From positions 112,191,783 to 112,251,782 of the forward strand of contig NC_081406.1 of the NCBI RefSeq assembly GCF_030272615.1: a stretch of DNA of 60,000 nucleotides, read 5' to 3'. This document shows positions 1 through 10,700 of the stretch, piece after piece. Position numbers and translations under genes: made by a program. Source of the DNA: Cryptomeria japonica (lineage: Eukaryota; Streptophyta; Pinopsida; Cupressales; Cupressaceae). How positions within the stretch are numbered: the first letter of the stretch is position 1; each line of letters opens with the position of its first letter. Under the pieces are notes generated by a model. It did not search any database. It had not been told where the DNA came from and worked only from the letters and a program-made list of their open reading frames with translations.

Positions 1-75
1 TTGATCTGGTGAAGACTGATTCACCCCTCCCCCCCCCCCCCCCCTCTTATTCTTCCCTCTTGATTGTTGCTAACA
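1..75 (+). repeat. 3' end of a Ty1/copia LTR nested in element A
   Basis: The stretch has the C-rich signature (ACTGATTCACCCC, then a long C run, then CTCTTATTCTTC) seen near the 3' ends of the other copia LTRs in this window, and it ends in CTAACA at 75. The sequence right after it is the RNase H domain of copia A, so this is best read as the tail of a copia LTR inserted in A. The candidate TSD AGTTT (76-80) cannot be checked because the other end lies outside the window. Confidence 0.5.
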
Positions 76-76
76 A

Positions 77-274
77 GTTTTGCATTCCAAAACTAAGCAT
101 GTTTCTATTCGATATTATTTCTTGAGAGAAAAAGTAGTGTATTATGAAGTAAAACTTGAATATGTTTCTAACAGAGAGCAAGTTGCAGATATTTTCACAA
201 AGGAGTCATGCAAGGATACTTTTGAGTATCTTCAATAGTTGTTAGGGGTTATTCCCCTTCCTAGTTTGAACTAA
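77..274 (+). pseudogene. Copia A: C-terminus of pol RNase H (partial)
   Basis: This is the last part of a Ty1/copia polyprotein, covering the end of the RNase H domain. The frame reads HSKTKHVSIR, then FLREKV, then REQVADIFTK, which is the standard copia ending (HS.TKH..I...F.RE ... ADI.TK). One in-frame TAG occurs at about 236 and the natural stop is TAA at 272-274. The rest of the polyprotein lies beyond the left edge or was displaced by the LTR ending at 75. It is a dead fragment; its orientation shows that the LTR beginning at 545 is A's 3' LTR. Confidence 0.8.
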
Positions 275-544
275 GTGCATTTGACAATGTATTATTCTAG
301 GTTAATTCATGCATATTTCTATCTAGGCTAATGTTTGGGGCTTCCTCTTAGGGTGACCAAAGTGGTTTTTGAGTTGTGTTGCTCTCTACCTTTTTCCTTC
401 ATGTCAAAGGGGAAGAAGGTTGAGAAGTTTGGAAGTATATAGTTTTTCTTTCTGAAGAGAAATATTTGAGAAGTATTTTGAACATGATGTTGGAGAAATC
501 ATTTGTCATTGATGAATATCGCCATCAATGACAAAGGGGGAGAT
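275..544 (+). other. Copia A 3' untranslated region with polypurine tract
   Basis: This non-coding stretch lies between the polyprotein stop and the 3' LTR. It ends in the purine tract AAAGGGGGAGA (533-543), the expected plus-strand primer next to the LTR start TGTTAG at 545. Just upstream lies a perfect 12 bp hairpin, TTGTCATTGATG (503-514) with CATCAATGACAA (523-534). The same 12-mer recurs inside the LTR at 566-577. Confidence 0.75.
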
Positions 545-950
545 TGTTAGCATTACTTGTTTATGTTGTCATTGATGTCAATCTTGTGGTCTAGATTGGT
601 CCAAATTGATGTTGGAGATAGGTATATATGATGTATTGCAGAATATGAATTATAGGCATGTATGATACAAAAGGTATAGATTGTTACTTCAAAATTATGT
701 ATTGGTAGTATGAGAGTTTTGGTGCCTCATAAGTTTGTGCAGTAATCAAAATATTCAAGATTCATAGAGGTCTAAATTGATCCACATTTCATGTTCTCTT
801 GTTGCACATTTTGGATTATAATATTCATGCATGTATCTATGTCATTCTATCTTGGCACGTATTGTTGTGCTCTAGAAATGTATTTTTGATGTTTCTCAGT
901 TCAAATTTTCCCCAGATATTCTATCTTTTGGTTAGATGTTTGTGGAGTTT
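545..950 (+). repeat. Copia A 3' LTR, fragment 1 of 3
   Basis: The LTR begins TGTTAGCATT directly after the polypurine tract. Early in it comes TTGTCATTGATGTCAA, which is shared with the starts of other copia LTRs here. It is broken at 950 by the gag-only element and resumes after 6402. The left copy of that insertion's TSD is AGTTT (946-950). Confidence 0.75.
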
Positions 951-2602
951 TGATGTAGAAGATGGAGGATTTAATTTCCATCTTGTAAACTAAAGTGGAA
1001 TATGGACCCAAACCCCCACACTCCTATGGTGTTTCAAATGCTCAAAGTGCCTCAATAGGCTCAAAACTTGTCTTCACCTTAATCAGGTATTTCCTCCACC
1101 TCCAAACACATAAAAAAACTTCAACTAACATGTCTCCAAGGTTTTCAAACCCTCAACTCATCAAATGATACAAAAACCCAAATCTAGCCCTTCACTAGGC
1201 CTAGTCTCCTAGTAGCCTTGCCTGGACTGTTTTATGCCTGTTTCATGAAATTTTCCCAAAACACCAACAAATGTTCTGACTATTTTAGATACCCATTATC
1301 AACCCCTATCAACACCCAAAGTTGTACCTATGCTTGTTTTGGACGAACTCCTTCAAAAAACTGTTGTCCCTAGTCACCGTGAGGGCTAATTAGGCCTGTT
1401 TTGTTAAGTACCTTTCAAACTCATCCTCAGGTCTAACCCTTTTGTACAGTCTCTAATTATGATTCCAAACTAAGGATTTTCAAGGTATTAAGGTTCAGTT
1501 ACATTCCTAAATACCCAAACTCCAAAACCCTCATTAAATCACCCACAAACCTAGGGCTTGCTCAAAACCACTTCAAAACTCACTTCCAGAATCAAACAAA
1601 GGTTGATTCACCCAAAATTTAACATTTCTTTACTGATTCCATCATAAAACTATGACCTCCTTAAGGCCAATCTTCTGCTGCTACACCTATGGCATCAAAA
1701 CCATGTGTTTTCAGTCATCTATCTCGGTGTACACCTGCAAACTCCAACTTCCCATCATCAAAATGTTAGGAACATCTATTGTACATGTTAGAAATGAATC
1801 CACCCTATGAGAATCAGAATAGACATTCAAAGGATGTATCCAAACATCCTTAAAAACTATCAAAACAAATGGACACTTCACAGTCTGTTCTGGGACAGTC
1901 AGCAGCAAAATGGAAATAATATTATTTCAGAACTTCACAATGTCTCCAGATTGTAAGGATCAATCAAATAAAACCCTTAGATCATGATAAACATGATATT
2001 ATTACTTCCCAAGAAAAATAAAACACACAGTACTCAGAAAATGCAGGAAATAAAAGTCTCTTATTGTTGTTCCAGAATTACAAACTGTCCAACAGACTTC
2101 TCCCAAACTTCCTTATAGACTTCTTCATGTACAATAATGTTTGCATAGACTTTATAAATGTCTAGACAACCACCATAACCGATCCAAATCAGTTAGAAGG
2201 CACTAACAATGCCTAAAAGCATGATTTTCACATTCCCACCATTTTTACATACTAACTGTTGTAATTCAAATATTTGAATTTACAACTTATTGATTTTGTA
2301 ACCTATGACACTTTTAATTTATCTAAATCATAATTTGACACTCGTAGAGATAATTAAACTAATCTAGAACCTCATCAAACCAAACTTGTTCTCATGGACA
2401 CTATTGGCCCTTATTACAATAATTTTATGCATAGGAGCATCATTAGGACACTTAAGATCTTTACACAAACACATCATATTTAGCATAAGAAACCATAATG
2501 GGCTTCAACACCTCCAAGTTGATCTTTCTTGATGTCATGATCCTTCCTTCACTTCTTGGTAACATGAAACAACTTCTTGCCTTCTTGGATGCTCCTGCAT
2601 CA
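951..2602 (-). repeat. 3' LTR of the gag-only element
   Basis: This 1,652 bp copy matches 4730-6402 almost throughout. The ends form a 5 bp inverted repeat (TGATG...CATCA). It lacks a short tandem duplication (GCCTCAATAGGCTCAAA type) that the 5' LTR carries near 4840-4860. That accounts for most of the 21 bp length difference. Confidence 0.85.
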
Positions 2603-2616
2603 TACTCCCCACCAAT
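2603..2616 (-). other. Polypurine tract of the gag-only element
   Basis: On the minus strand TTGGTGGGGAGTA lies immediately before the 3' LTR start (TGATGCAGG). Position and purine content fit a plus-strand primer, though the tract is short and imperfect. Confidence 0.5.
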
Positions 2617-2988
2617 AAGAAAATTCTTGTCCCAAGAATGATGTTGTGGCTCCCAAACATCAGATTGCTTTTGCCTCCTCACAAATCTTGATTGAGGGAT
2701 GAAATAATCCCCAAAAGTCACCTTCTTTCTATGTCTTAAACCTGTAGTTACATCACACATTAGATTAGAAACAAAACATGTATTTTGCTGCTCTTGTTTA
2801 GGACATTGTTGCTCATAACCAGTCTGTACATCTGCTCTTCTCTGATCCACTTGTTGTACCTGCAACTTCTCTTTCACATCCACACATCCCTGCTCAACAA
2901 TAGGACATTTTACTGAACCAATTTGCACAAAAGACAAATCCCATAAATCATCATGAAGAGGATTATTCTTCCTCATAGTCTGCTGCAA
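2603..2988 (-). pseudogene. 3' coding tail of the gag-only element
   Basis: An open frame starts at 2988 and runs on into the LTR, ending at 2461. Its last internal part reads DVWEPQHHSWDKNFLIGGEY, which resembles the extreme C-terminal tail of gypsy pol proteins near the polypurine tract. The RT, RNase H and integrase regions expected between the protease and this tail are absent. This looks like an internal deletion that joined the protease to the pol tail. The N-terminal part of the frame (KCPIVEQGCVDVKEKLQVQQ) matches nothing I can name. Confidence 0.4.
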
Positions 2989-3428
2989 ATTAACATCTTC
3001 CTTCCAACCAGTATCTTCTTTTTTTCAACCTGCCTTATCATTGGTAAATGCTCCCCAAAACATATTATAGGATGCTCTTTCAAGACCCCCAAAAGTAAAG
3101 GATTCAACTTATATTTTTGACCATCTTTATGAGCCAAATATGTGTTATCAAATCCATCATGTAGTGTTCTTCTACTATGTTACCAAGGTCTTCCTAATAT
3201 TAAATGTGCACAAGTCATAGGAACCATATCACATAATACCTTATCTTGATATGGACCAATATAAAAATTCGCATAAGCCTTCAAACTAACCTCTACATGC
3301 TACTGTTGGGTAACTCAAGTGGCCTTGTAGGGATTAGGATGGTCAAATGGTACAATTCCTAACTTGGTTATCATATCAAGAGACACAAGATTACTATGTG
3401 ATCCTGAATCAATGATTACCTTACATAT
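2989..3428 (-). pseudogene. Degenerate retropepsin of the gag-only element
   Basis: This is the remnant of an aspartic protease that would have cut the Gag polyprotein. The catalytic motif IIDSGSHSNLVS is encoded at the 3' end of the gag frame (about 3395-3430). Beyond the gag stop at 3315, interrupted frames still show LILGRPW, HDGFDNTY and KDGQKYKLNPLL, which are typical of the flap and C-terminal parts of gypsy retropepsins. At least three stop codons interrupt it, so it cannot make active enzyme. Confidence 0.65.
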
Positions 3429-4676
3429 CTTTCCTTTGCATAAACAAGTAGTTCTGAAGATTGTTACCTTTGGTTCTTGCTGAAGTTTCTCACCTTGCCT
3501 TACCATCAAGAAGTCACCTTCAAGGACAGGGTCTGCTCTCTTTGATTCTTCTTTCTTCTCATCTTCTTGTACCATATTCACTATTCTATCTCTACCTTGA
3601 TCTGATTCAATCCACTTAGGACATCTGAATGATTGGTGCCCAATCTCATTGCAATGAAAACACTTACCTATAAAGATTCCACTTCCTCTTCCAAATCTGC
3701 CACCTCTATGGTTGTATCCTCCTCTTGGTTCTAAAAAAATTTCTTTGCCTTTCTCATTGCTGCCTTGCCCTTGATCTCTATTACCTCTTCCTCTATTAGA
3801 AATGCCTCCTCTTCCACCATTACCTGATCTTTCTTGTTTTCTTTTCACCTTCTCTTCTGCTCTAATTGCTAACTGATAACATTCACCTATTGTTTTTGGT
3901 AGTTGTAGACCAATCTCATCTTGTAAATTAAATCTTAAGCCATTTATATACCTGGCTACTTTCTCATCTTCTTTCTCATATCCTCCTTTGATACTAAGCT
4001 TGTGAAATTGCTCAGTGTAAGCCATTACATCCATCTCTTTTTGTTTCAAATTTTGTCTCATCCTCTTCACATGAATGGTATAATCAGATGGTAGGAACTG
4101 CTCTTTCATCAAACTTTTCATTCTTGACCATGTAGATACTTTTGTTAATCCTCTTTCCATCCTATCATTCTGAAAACTAGCCCACCATGTCAATGTTGTA
4201 CCTCTCAACTTAGTCTTTGCAAATTTCACTTTCTTCTCCTCTTCCATTTCTTCAAACTCAAAATAGTTATCTAAGGCATCAAGCCATCCCAACACCTCTT
4301 CACTATCCATCTTTCCCTGATAGATAGGCAAATCAATATGACTCTTACCTCCACTACCTTGTACTACCTTCAACAATCTAACAAATCTCTTTTCTTTAGG
4401 GTCCTCTATGTCATTTGTTCGTTGCTCTTGGTCTGCTATCTCATTCACTTCTTCTTCATCATTGCCTTCTAGGTTGTCTTGCTCTTCTCTTCTTCTATTC
4501 CTCTCAAGGTTATCTATCCTTGATTGCATAGCTTCTCTCTCCCTTCTCCATTATCTTTCTTCTCTTTCCTTAGCCTGCTCTCTTGCTGCATCTTGTTCCC
4601 TTCTTTCCCTTCTTTCCCTTTCTAGGATTTCCTTCAATTCTTCTAGTTCTCTTGCCAACTGATTCTTAGGTGCCAT
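3315..4676 (-). pseudogene. Gag polyprotein of the gag-only element
   Basis: This encodes the capsid/nucleocapsid protein of a Ty3/gypsy-type element. I take ATG 4676 (MAPKNQLARELEELKEIL) as the start. One in-frame TAA at 4551-4553 divides the frame, which then runs open from 4550 to 3315. The N-terminus is a highly charged E/R coiled coil. The middle carries the Retrotrans_gag core (WLDALDNYFEFEEM, TTLTWWASFQ, YTEQFHKLS). A basic G/R-rich linker follows, then one CCHC zinc knuckle (CFHCNEIGHQSFRC). The frame continues into the protease motif DSGSHSN. It is much better preserved than the protease, with one stop in about 450 codons. Confidence 0.8.
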
Positions 4677-4710
4677 AACTAACTTTAACAAACCTGCACC
4701 AGATCTTTTA

Positions 4711-4728
4711 CTGATGCTTTGATACCAA
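4711..4728 (-). other. Primer binding site of the gag-only element
   Basis: On the minus strand the 5' LTR ends in ATACATCA and, one base later, TTGGTATCAAAGCATCAG follows. This is close to the TGGTATCAGAGC motif that pairs with the 3' end of initiator tRNA-Met in many plant LTR elements. Confidence 0.7.
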
Positions 4729-4729
4729 T

Positions 4730-6402
4730 TGATGTATAGGATGGAGGATTTAATTGCAATCTTGTAAACTAAATTGGAATATGGACCCAAACCCCAACAC
4801 TCCTATGGTGTTTCAAATGCTCAAAGTGCCTCAATAGGCTCAAAGAGCCTCAATAGGCTCAAAACTTGTCTTCACCTTAATCAGGTGTTTCCTCCACCTC
4901 CACACACATCAAAAAACTTCAAATAACATGTCTCCAAGGTTTTCAAACCCTCAACTCATCAAATGATACAAAAACCCAAATCTAGCCCTTCACTAGGCCT
5001 AGTCTCCTAGTAGCCTTGCTTGGACTGTTTTATGCCTGTTTCATGAAATTTTCCCAAAACACCAACAAATGTTTTGACTATTTTAGATACCCATTATCAA
5101 CCCCTATCAACACCCAAAGTTTTACCTATTCTTGTTTTGGACCAACTCCTTCAAAAAACTATTGTCCCTAGTCACCGTGAGGGCTAATTAGGCCTGTTTT
5201 GTTAAGGAAGTACCCTTCAAACTCATCCTCAAGTCTAACCCTTCTATACAGTCTCTAATTATTATTCCAAACCAAGGATTTTCAAGGTATTAAGGTTCAG
5301 TTACATTCCTAAATACCCAAACTCCAAAACCCTCATTAAATCACCCACAAACCTAGGGCTTGATCAAAACCACTTCAAAACTCACTTCCAGAATCAAAAA
5401 AAGGTTGATTCACCCAAAATTTAACATTTCTTTACTGATTCCATCATAAAACTATGACCTCCTTAAGGCCAATCTTCTGCTGCTACACCTATGGCATCAA
5501 AACCATGTGTTTTCAGTCATCTATCTCGGTGTACCTACAAACTCCAACTTCCCATCATCAAAATGTTAGGAACATCTATTGTACATGTTAGAAATGAATC
5601 CACCCTATGAGAATCAGAATAGACATTCAAAGGATGGATCCAAACATCCTTAAAAACTATCAAAACAAATGGACACTTCATAGTCTATTTTGGGACAGTC
5701 AGCAGCAAAATGGAAATAATATTATTTCAGAACTTCACAATGTCTCCAGATTGCAAGGATCAATCAAATAAAACCCTCAAATCATGATAAACATGATATT
5801 ATTACTTCCCAAGCAAAATAAAACACACAGTACTCAGAAAATGCAGGAAATAAAAGTCTCTTATTGTTGTTCCAGAATTACAAACTGTCCAACAGACTTC
5901 TCCCAAACTTCCTTACAGACTTCTTCACGTACAATAATGTTTGCATAGACTTTATAAATGTCTAGACAACCACCATAACCGATCCAAATCAGTTAGAAGG
6001 CACTTACAATGCCTAAAAGCATGATTTTTATATTCCCACCATTTTTACATACTAACCGTTGTAATTCAAATATTTGAATTTACAACTTATTGATTTTGTA
6101 ACCTATGACACTTTTAATTTATCTAAATCATAATTTAACACTCGTAGAGATAATTAAACTAATCTAGAACCTCATCAAACCAAACTTATTCTCATGGACA
6201 CTATTGGCCCTTATTACAATAATTTTATGCATAGGAGCATCATTAGGACACTTAAGGTCTTTACACAAACACATCATATTTAGCATACGAAACCATAATG
6301 GGCTTCAACACCTCCAAGTTGATCTTTCTAGATGTCATGATCCTTCCTTCACTCCTTGGTAACTTGAAACAACTTCTTGCCTTCTGGGATGCTCCTGCAT
6401 CA
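4730..6402 (-). repeat. 5' LTR of the gag-only element
   Basis: This 1,673 bp direct repeat of 951-2602 lies upstream of the primer site on the minus strand. A small tandem duplication (CCTCAATAGGCTCAAA type) at about 4840-4860 is missing from the other LTR. Most other differences are single substitutions, so the insertion is moderately old. Confidence 0.85.
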
Positions 6403-6407
6403 CGTTT

Positions 6408-6669
6408 GATAATATGTTGTTGCATTGTGGTGTGGTCTACTTTAAATTCCTTTCCACTGTGGAAATGATTAGTGGAGACCTATTTTGAATTATGTTTCTT
6501 CATTTACTTGGCTAACTTGAATAATATATTTTGGAGATCAATATATATAAAGATAACTTGTAATGAAAAATTATAAAGAAGGTTTTAGCAGAAGGAAGTT
6601 GATTGTAAAAGGAAGATCTATCTCTGCCAATGTGAGGTGGTTGATTAGTTTGGTTGTTTGTTGATGTTG
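6408..6669 (+). repeat. Copia A 3' LTR, fragment 2 of 3
   Basis: This lies between the right TSD of the gag-only element (6403-6407) and the left TSD of copia B (6670-6674). It matches nothing else in the window, as expected for the middle of A's LTR. The three fragments sum to roughly 1.08 kb, close to copia B's LTR length. Confidence 0.6.
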
Positions 6670-7139
6670 TTTGGTGTTGGTATTTTGGTATGGTTTTGTC
6701 ATTGATGTCAACACCTACTGAAAACAAGCACTTTGGATCCAGCAACATTCACCGACAAGCAAGTAAACTGTGCAACAGTTACTGGCATATGGTTCACCGG
6801 TAGGATATAATGTTCACCGACACCTAGAATGATATGGAAGACACTTGGTAATGTCGAAGACATCATGTGGACACTCTATTGTGAAGAATCAATCATTCTT
6901 ATATTCATATTTGCATATTTGCTTTTACCGGCAAATAGGTCTAGGTTATCTAGGGTTGCACCGGCAGGTTTATCTTTTCCAGATCAGCATGGCACGCTAT
7001 GGAGATGATTTATTATTGTTGTAAATGCATTAAGCCGGCATGTTTAATCAATTATTGCATCAGATATTATATTGTATGTAAAATGTTTTTTTGTAATATC
7101 TTGTAGAGCTGACCTACTAAAATTGGTCTTAGGGTATGG

Positions 7140-7146
7140 TATAAAT
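7140..7146 (+). promoter_or_regulatory. TATA box in copia B 5' LTR
   Basis: TATAAAT lies in GGTATAAATG and is conserved in the 3' LTR at 12786-12792. It is the likely core promoter for the element's genomic RNA. Confidence 0.5.
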
Positions 7147-7684
7147 GTAAGATCTTATTTGTAAGATCAAGTGTGGAATGCGAAAAAGATTTGTGTGAAG
7201 GTATATGCGAGATCAAGTAGAGGAATACATGAAGACATCATTTGAAGGTGAAGTTAGGTTTTTGTAGAAGCATATCGACATTACACCGGTACTGAATCCA
7301 GCATATGAAGATGTTATTTTGTGCAGTACATTCTTATTGGATTTAACCATCCAACTGTAGTCAGTGTGACTCCCATTTTGTGATTGAGCAATGAGCTCTA
7401 GGTTGTTGGCCTTTCTGCATGTGCATACCCCATTTATGTACACTTACTATTTGCAATAGTATCATCTGATTGTGGGTAAGGTTTCCCACCATGGTTTTTC
7501 CCCTTACAAGGTTTCCACGTACAAATATTGGTGTTATGTGTTGTGGATGACTTTATGTTTATGTTTCATGCATTAATCCTTAACGGTATAGTAATTCACT
7601 GTTAACATTGTCTACCGGCATACTTAACTGGTTTACCGGTATTAAGCATTAAGTTGGTTAATTGGTTTTTGGTTTGAATTTATT

Positions 7685-7723
7685 AGACAACTGATTCACA
7701 CCCCCACCCCCTCTTAGTTGTCT
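7685..7723 (+). other. C-rich hairpin near the 3' end of copia B 5' LTR
   Basis: The inverted repeat AGACAACTGA (7685-7694) and TTAGTTGTCT (7714-7723) encloses a C-rich loop beginning TTCACACCCCC. In the 3' LTR the same stem is perfect (13331-13340 with 13361-13370). It lies about 15 bases upstream of the primer site in the element RNA. Confidence 0.6.
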
Positions 7724-7737
7724 CCAGGACCTAACAA

Positions 7738-7750
7738 TTGGTATCAGAGC
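7738..7750 (+). other. Primer binding site of copia B
   Basis: TTGGTATCAGAGC follows the LTR end CTAACA by one base. It is the canonical plant copia primer site, complementary to initiator tRNA-Met. Confidence 0.9.
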
Positions 7751-7792
7751 CTAGTCCTCTTTTGTAGAAGTTTAACAACTTGAGGAGATCCA

Positions 7793-10700
7793 ATGTCTAC
7801 TAATTATTTCAGGAAGGACAGTCCTAAACTTGATGGAACCAACTATGGGATATGGAAGATCGGGATGGAGACACATCTAAATTGCATTGGTAAATCCATC
7901 TAGGAAGTTACTAAGAATGGTTATAATACTACTGTAGCTGGTCAAACTGCTCCAACTACCTTGGCTAAAGATGAAGAGAATGATTGCAAAGCAAGAGAAG
8001 CACTTTTGAGTGCATTATCAGATCAACAAATCATGGGATTATCAGATAGGTCTACTGCTAAAGCTATTTGGGATCATTTGGAAACACTGAATGAAGGAGA
8101 TTCCACAGTCAAGATTGCAAAACTTGAAAGCTTTCGAGTCAGGTATGAACATCTGAAAATGGAAGAAGATGAAAGGATTTCTGCTTTTATGGAAAGAGTA
8201 AATGAAATTGTTTTGGGTATTAAATGTTGTGGAGGAACTTTGAGAGAGGATGAAATTGTTTCAAAAATCTTAAGAGGTTTTCCACCAGCATATAAAATGA
8301 AGGTTACTACTATAAATGAGTTGAGAACAATGCCTAATACATTAGTAACTAGGGATACATTGATTGGAAAACTTTCAGCCTTTGAAATTGAGGAATTTGG
8401 TCCCGTTGCCACTATAAAGACAAATTTGGCCTTTAAAGCATCAACATCATCTACTCCATCATTTGACAAATCAGACTGGAGAGCCTTTTATGCAAGAGAA
8501 CTTGAAGAAACTAGGAAGGAGAATGAAGAGCTTGAAGAACTTGAAGCATTATTCACAAGAAAAATGCCAAAAGGTCCAATTGTAAGTAAGTACGAAGGTA
8601 AAGCACCCTTTAAATGTTTTAACTGCAATAAGATTGGTCATATAGCTTCGAGATGCCCTGATAGACATGCTAGACTAAGAGAAGAAGCTAGAAGAACATA
8701 CAAGCCTAATTCTAAATATCAGAGATACAGATTTAAGAAGAACAAAGACAAATCTTGTTACATTGCTGATGAAGGTGTGACTGATGATTCTGATGAGGAT
8801 CCAACAGACAATGGATGGGTTTTTGTTGCTATAACAGAAGATCAACCGACACCTACTACTCAACCGGTAGAACAAGCCCTAGCAGCCAAAGTTGAAACAA
8901 AGGATGAATGGATCATTGACTTAGGATGCTCACATCACATGACTGGAGACAAAGGTAAATTCTTGAACTTTCAAGAATACAATGGAGGTTTAGTAAGATT
9001 TGGAGATGACAAAGCCTGTTCAATCAAAGGTAAGGGTTCAATATCTCTTGATGGTAAGCATAACACTGACAATGTCTACTATGTTGAAGGATTAAAGCAT
9101 AATCTTTTAAGTGTTGGTCAATTAGTTGAGAAGGGATTTTAGTTACAATTTAAAAATGGAAAATGCAAAATCATGAATAGAACTGGTTTGGAAATTGCAA
9201 CCTTTAATCAGACTAGAGGTAATATCTTTCATTTGAATAACAGTGAAAAGGCATGTTTGATTGCACATATAGATGAAAGTTGGTTATGGCATAAGAGACT
9301 ATGTCATGTAAACTTTGATTGCATGGTAAAAATCAGTACTTCTAAGGCAGTTAGAGATCTACCTAAAATTGTGAAACCTCATAATACAATTTGTAAGGAA
9401 TGTCAATTTGGAAAACAAGTTAGAGCTAGTTTCAAAAGTAATCCAGAAAAATCCAATAATGCTCTTGATTTGATTCACACTGATCTATGTGGTCCAGCTA
9501 GAACTAGAAGCTTACAAGGTGATAGATATTTCATGCTAATTATTGATGATTATTCTTTTATGTGTTGGGTTACTTTTCTCAAAGAAAAATCATAAGCACT
9601 TGGAAAATTCAAACTGTTCAAAGCAATGGTTGAAAATGAAACCGGTAAGAAAATCAAATGTTTAAGATCAGATCAAGGAGGAGAATTCACATCTAAGGAT
9701 TTTAATACATTCTGTGAAATGAATGGAATCAGAAGACAGTTATCAACACCTCGGACACCACAGTAGAATGGAGTTGTTGAAAGGAAAAATAGAACTATCT
9801 TCGATGCAGCAAGAAGTATGTTATCAGAAGCAAATCTACCACATGTGTATTGGAGAGAGACAGTTAGCACTGCTATCTATACATTCAACAAAGTTCACAT
9901 CAAAGGTGAAACTGGTAAGACCCCTCATGAGCTATGGTTTGGTAATACTCCTACCCTTAACTATTTCAGAATTTTTGGAAGTAAATGTTATATTAGAAGA
10001 GATGAGTATATTATCAAATTTGATCCTAGAAGTGATGAAGGAATATTTCTTGGTTATTCATGTAAGAGCAAGGCATGTAGATGTTTTAATAAAAGATTGC
10101 AGAAAATTGTTGAGAGTATAAATGTAAAGATTGATGAACAATTCAGAGGAACTTCAAGGTATATAGACTCTGAACTAGAAATAGAAATTATGACAAATGA
10201 ACTTACACTGAATCCACCGGTACAGAATGAAGATCCAGTTACTCCGATATCATCAGAAGATTCCACAATAATTGAAGAACAACAACAAACTAAGACACCC
10301 AGGTATGTAAGATTGAATCATTCTGAAGATCAGATAATTGGAAACAAATTTAAAGGAGTTATGACAAGAGGAAGATTGACAAATGAAGAGGTATGTCTTA
10401 TTTCTCAAATTGAACCATCATCTATCAATGAGGCATGTGAAGATAAATTTTGGATTAAAGCTATGGAAGAAGAATTAGGACAAATTGAGAAAAATAATAC
10501 TTGGACATTAGTTCCTCGGCCTAAAGATAAAAATGTAATTGGAACCAAATGGGTATTTAGAAACAAACTTAATAAAGATGGTAAGGTTGTCAGAAATAAA
10601 GCAAGACTAGTGTGTAAGGGATATTCTCAGAAAGAAGGAGTTGATTACAATGAAACCTTTGCACCGGTAGCCAGAATTGAGGCAGTTAGATTATTCTTGG

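Larger units (their letters stand above)
951..6402 (-). mobile_element. Gag-only LTR retrotransposon (TR-GAG-like, Ty3/gypsy-derived)
   Basis: This minus-strand element of 5,452 bp has two long, highly similar direct repeats (951-2602 and 4730-6402). On the minus strand the LTRs begin TGATGCAGG and end CATCA. The flanks AGTTT (946-950) and CGTTT (6403-6407) match in four of five bases. A tRNA-iMet-type primer site follows the 5' LTR and a purine tract precedes the 3' LTR. The interior is only 2.1 kb: gag, a broken protease and a short 3' coding tail. No reverse transcriptase, RNase H or integrase is visible, so it would have depended on a partner element. Plants have a described class with this layout (TR-GAG). 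It lies inside the 3' LTR of copia A and is therefore younger than A. Confidence 0.8.
6675..7736 (+). repeat. 5' LTR of copia B
   Basis: This 1,062 bp direct repeat matches 12318-13383 nearly base for base. Many differences between the two are C/T or G/A (for example CACCGG against CATTGG). A TATA box is at 7140-7146. A C-rich hairpin (AGACAACTGA with TTAGTTGTCT) is at 7685-7723. Confidence 0.92.

Noticed and set aside
4408-4662. Plus-strand frame of 84 codons, Ser/Leu-rich
   Set aside because: It lies exactly opposite the charged coiled-coil start of gag; Ser/Leu repeats are the mirror of Glu/Arg codons.
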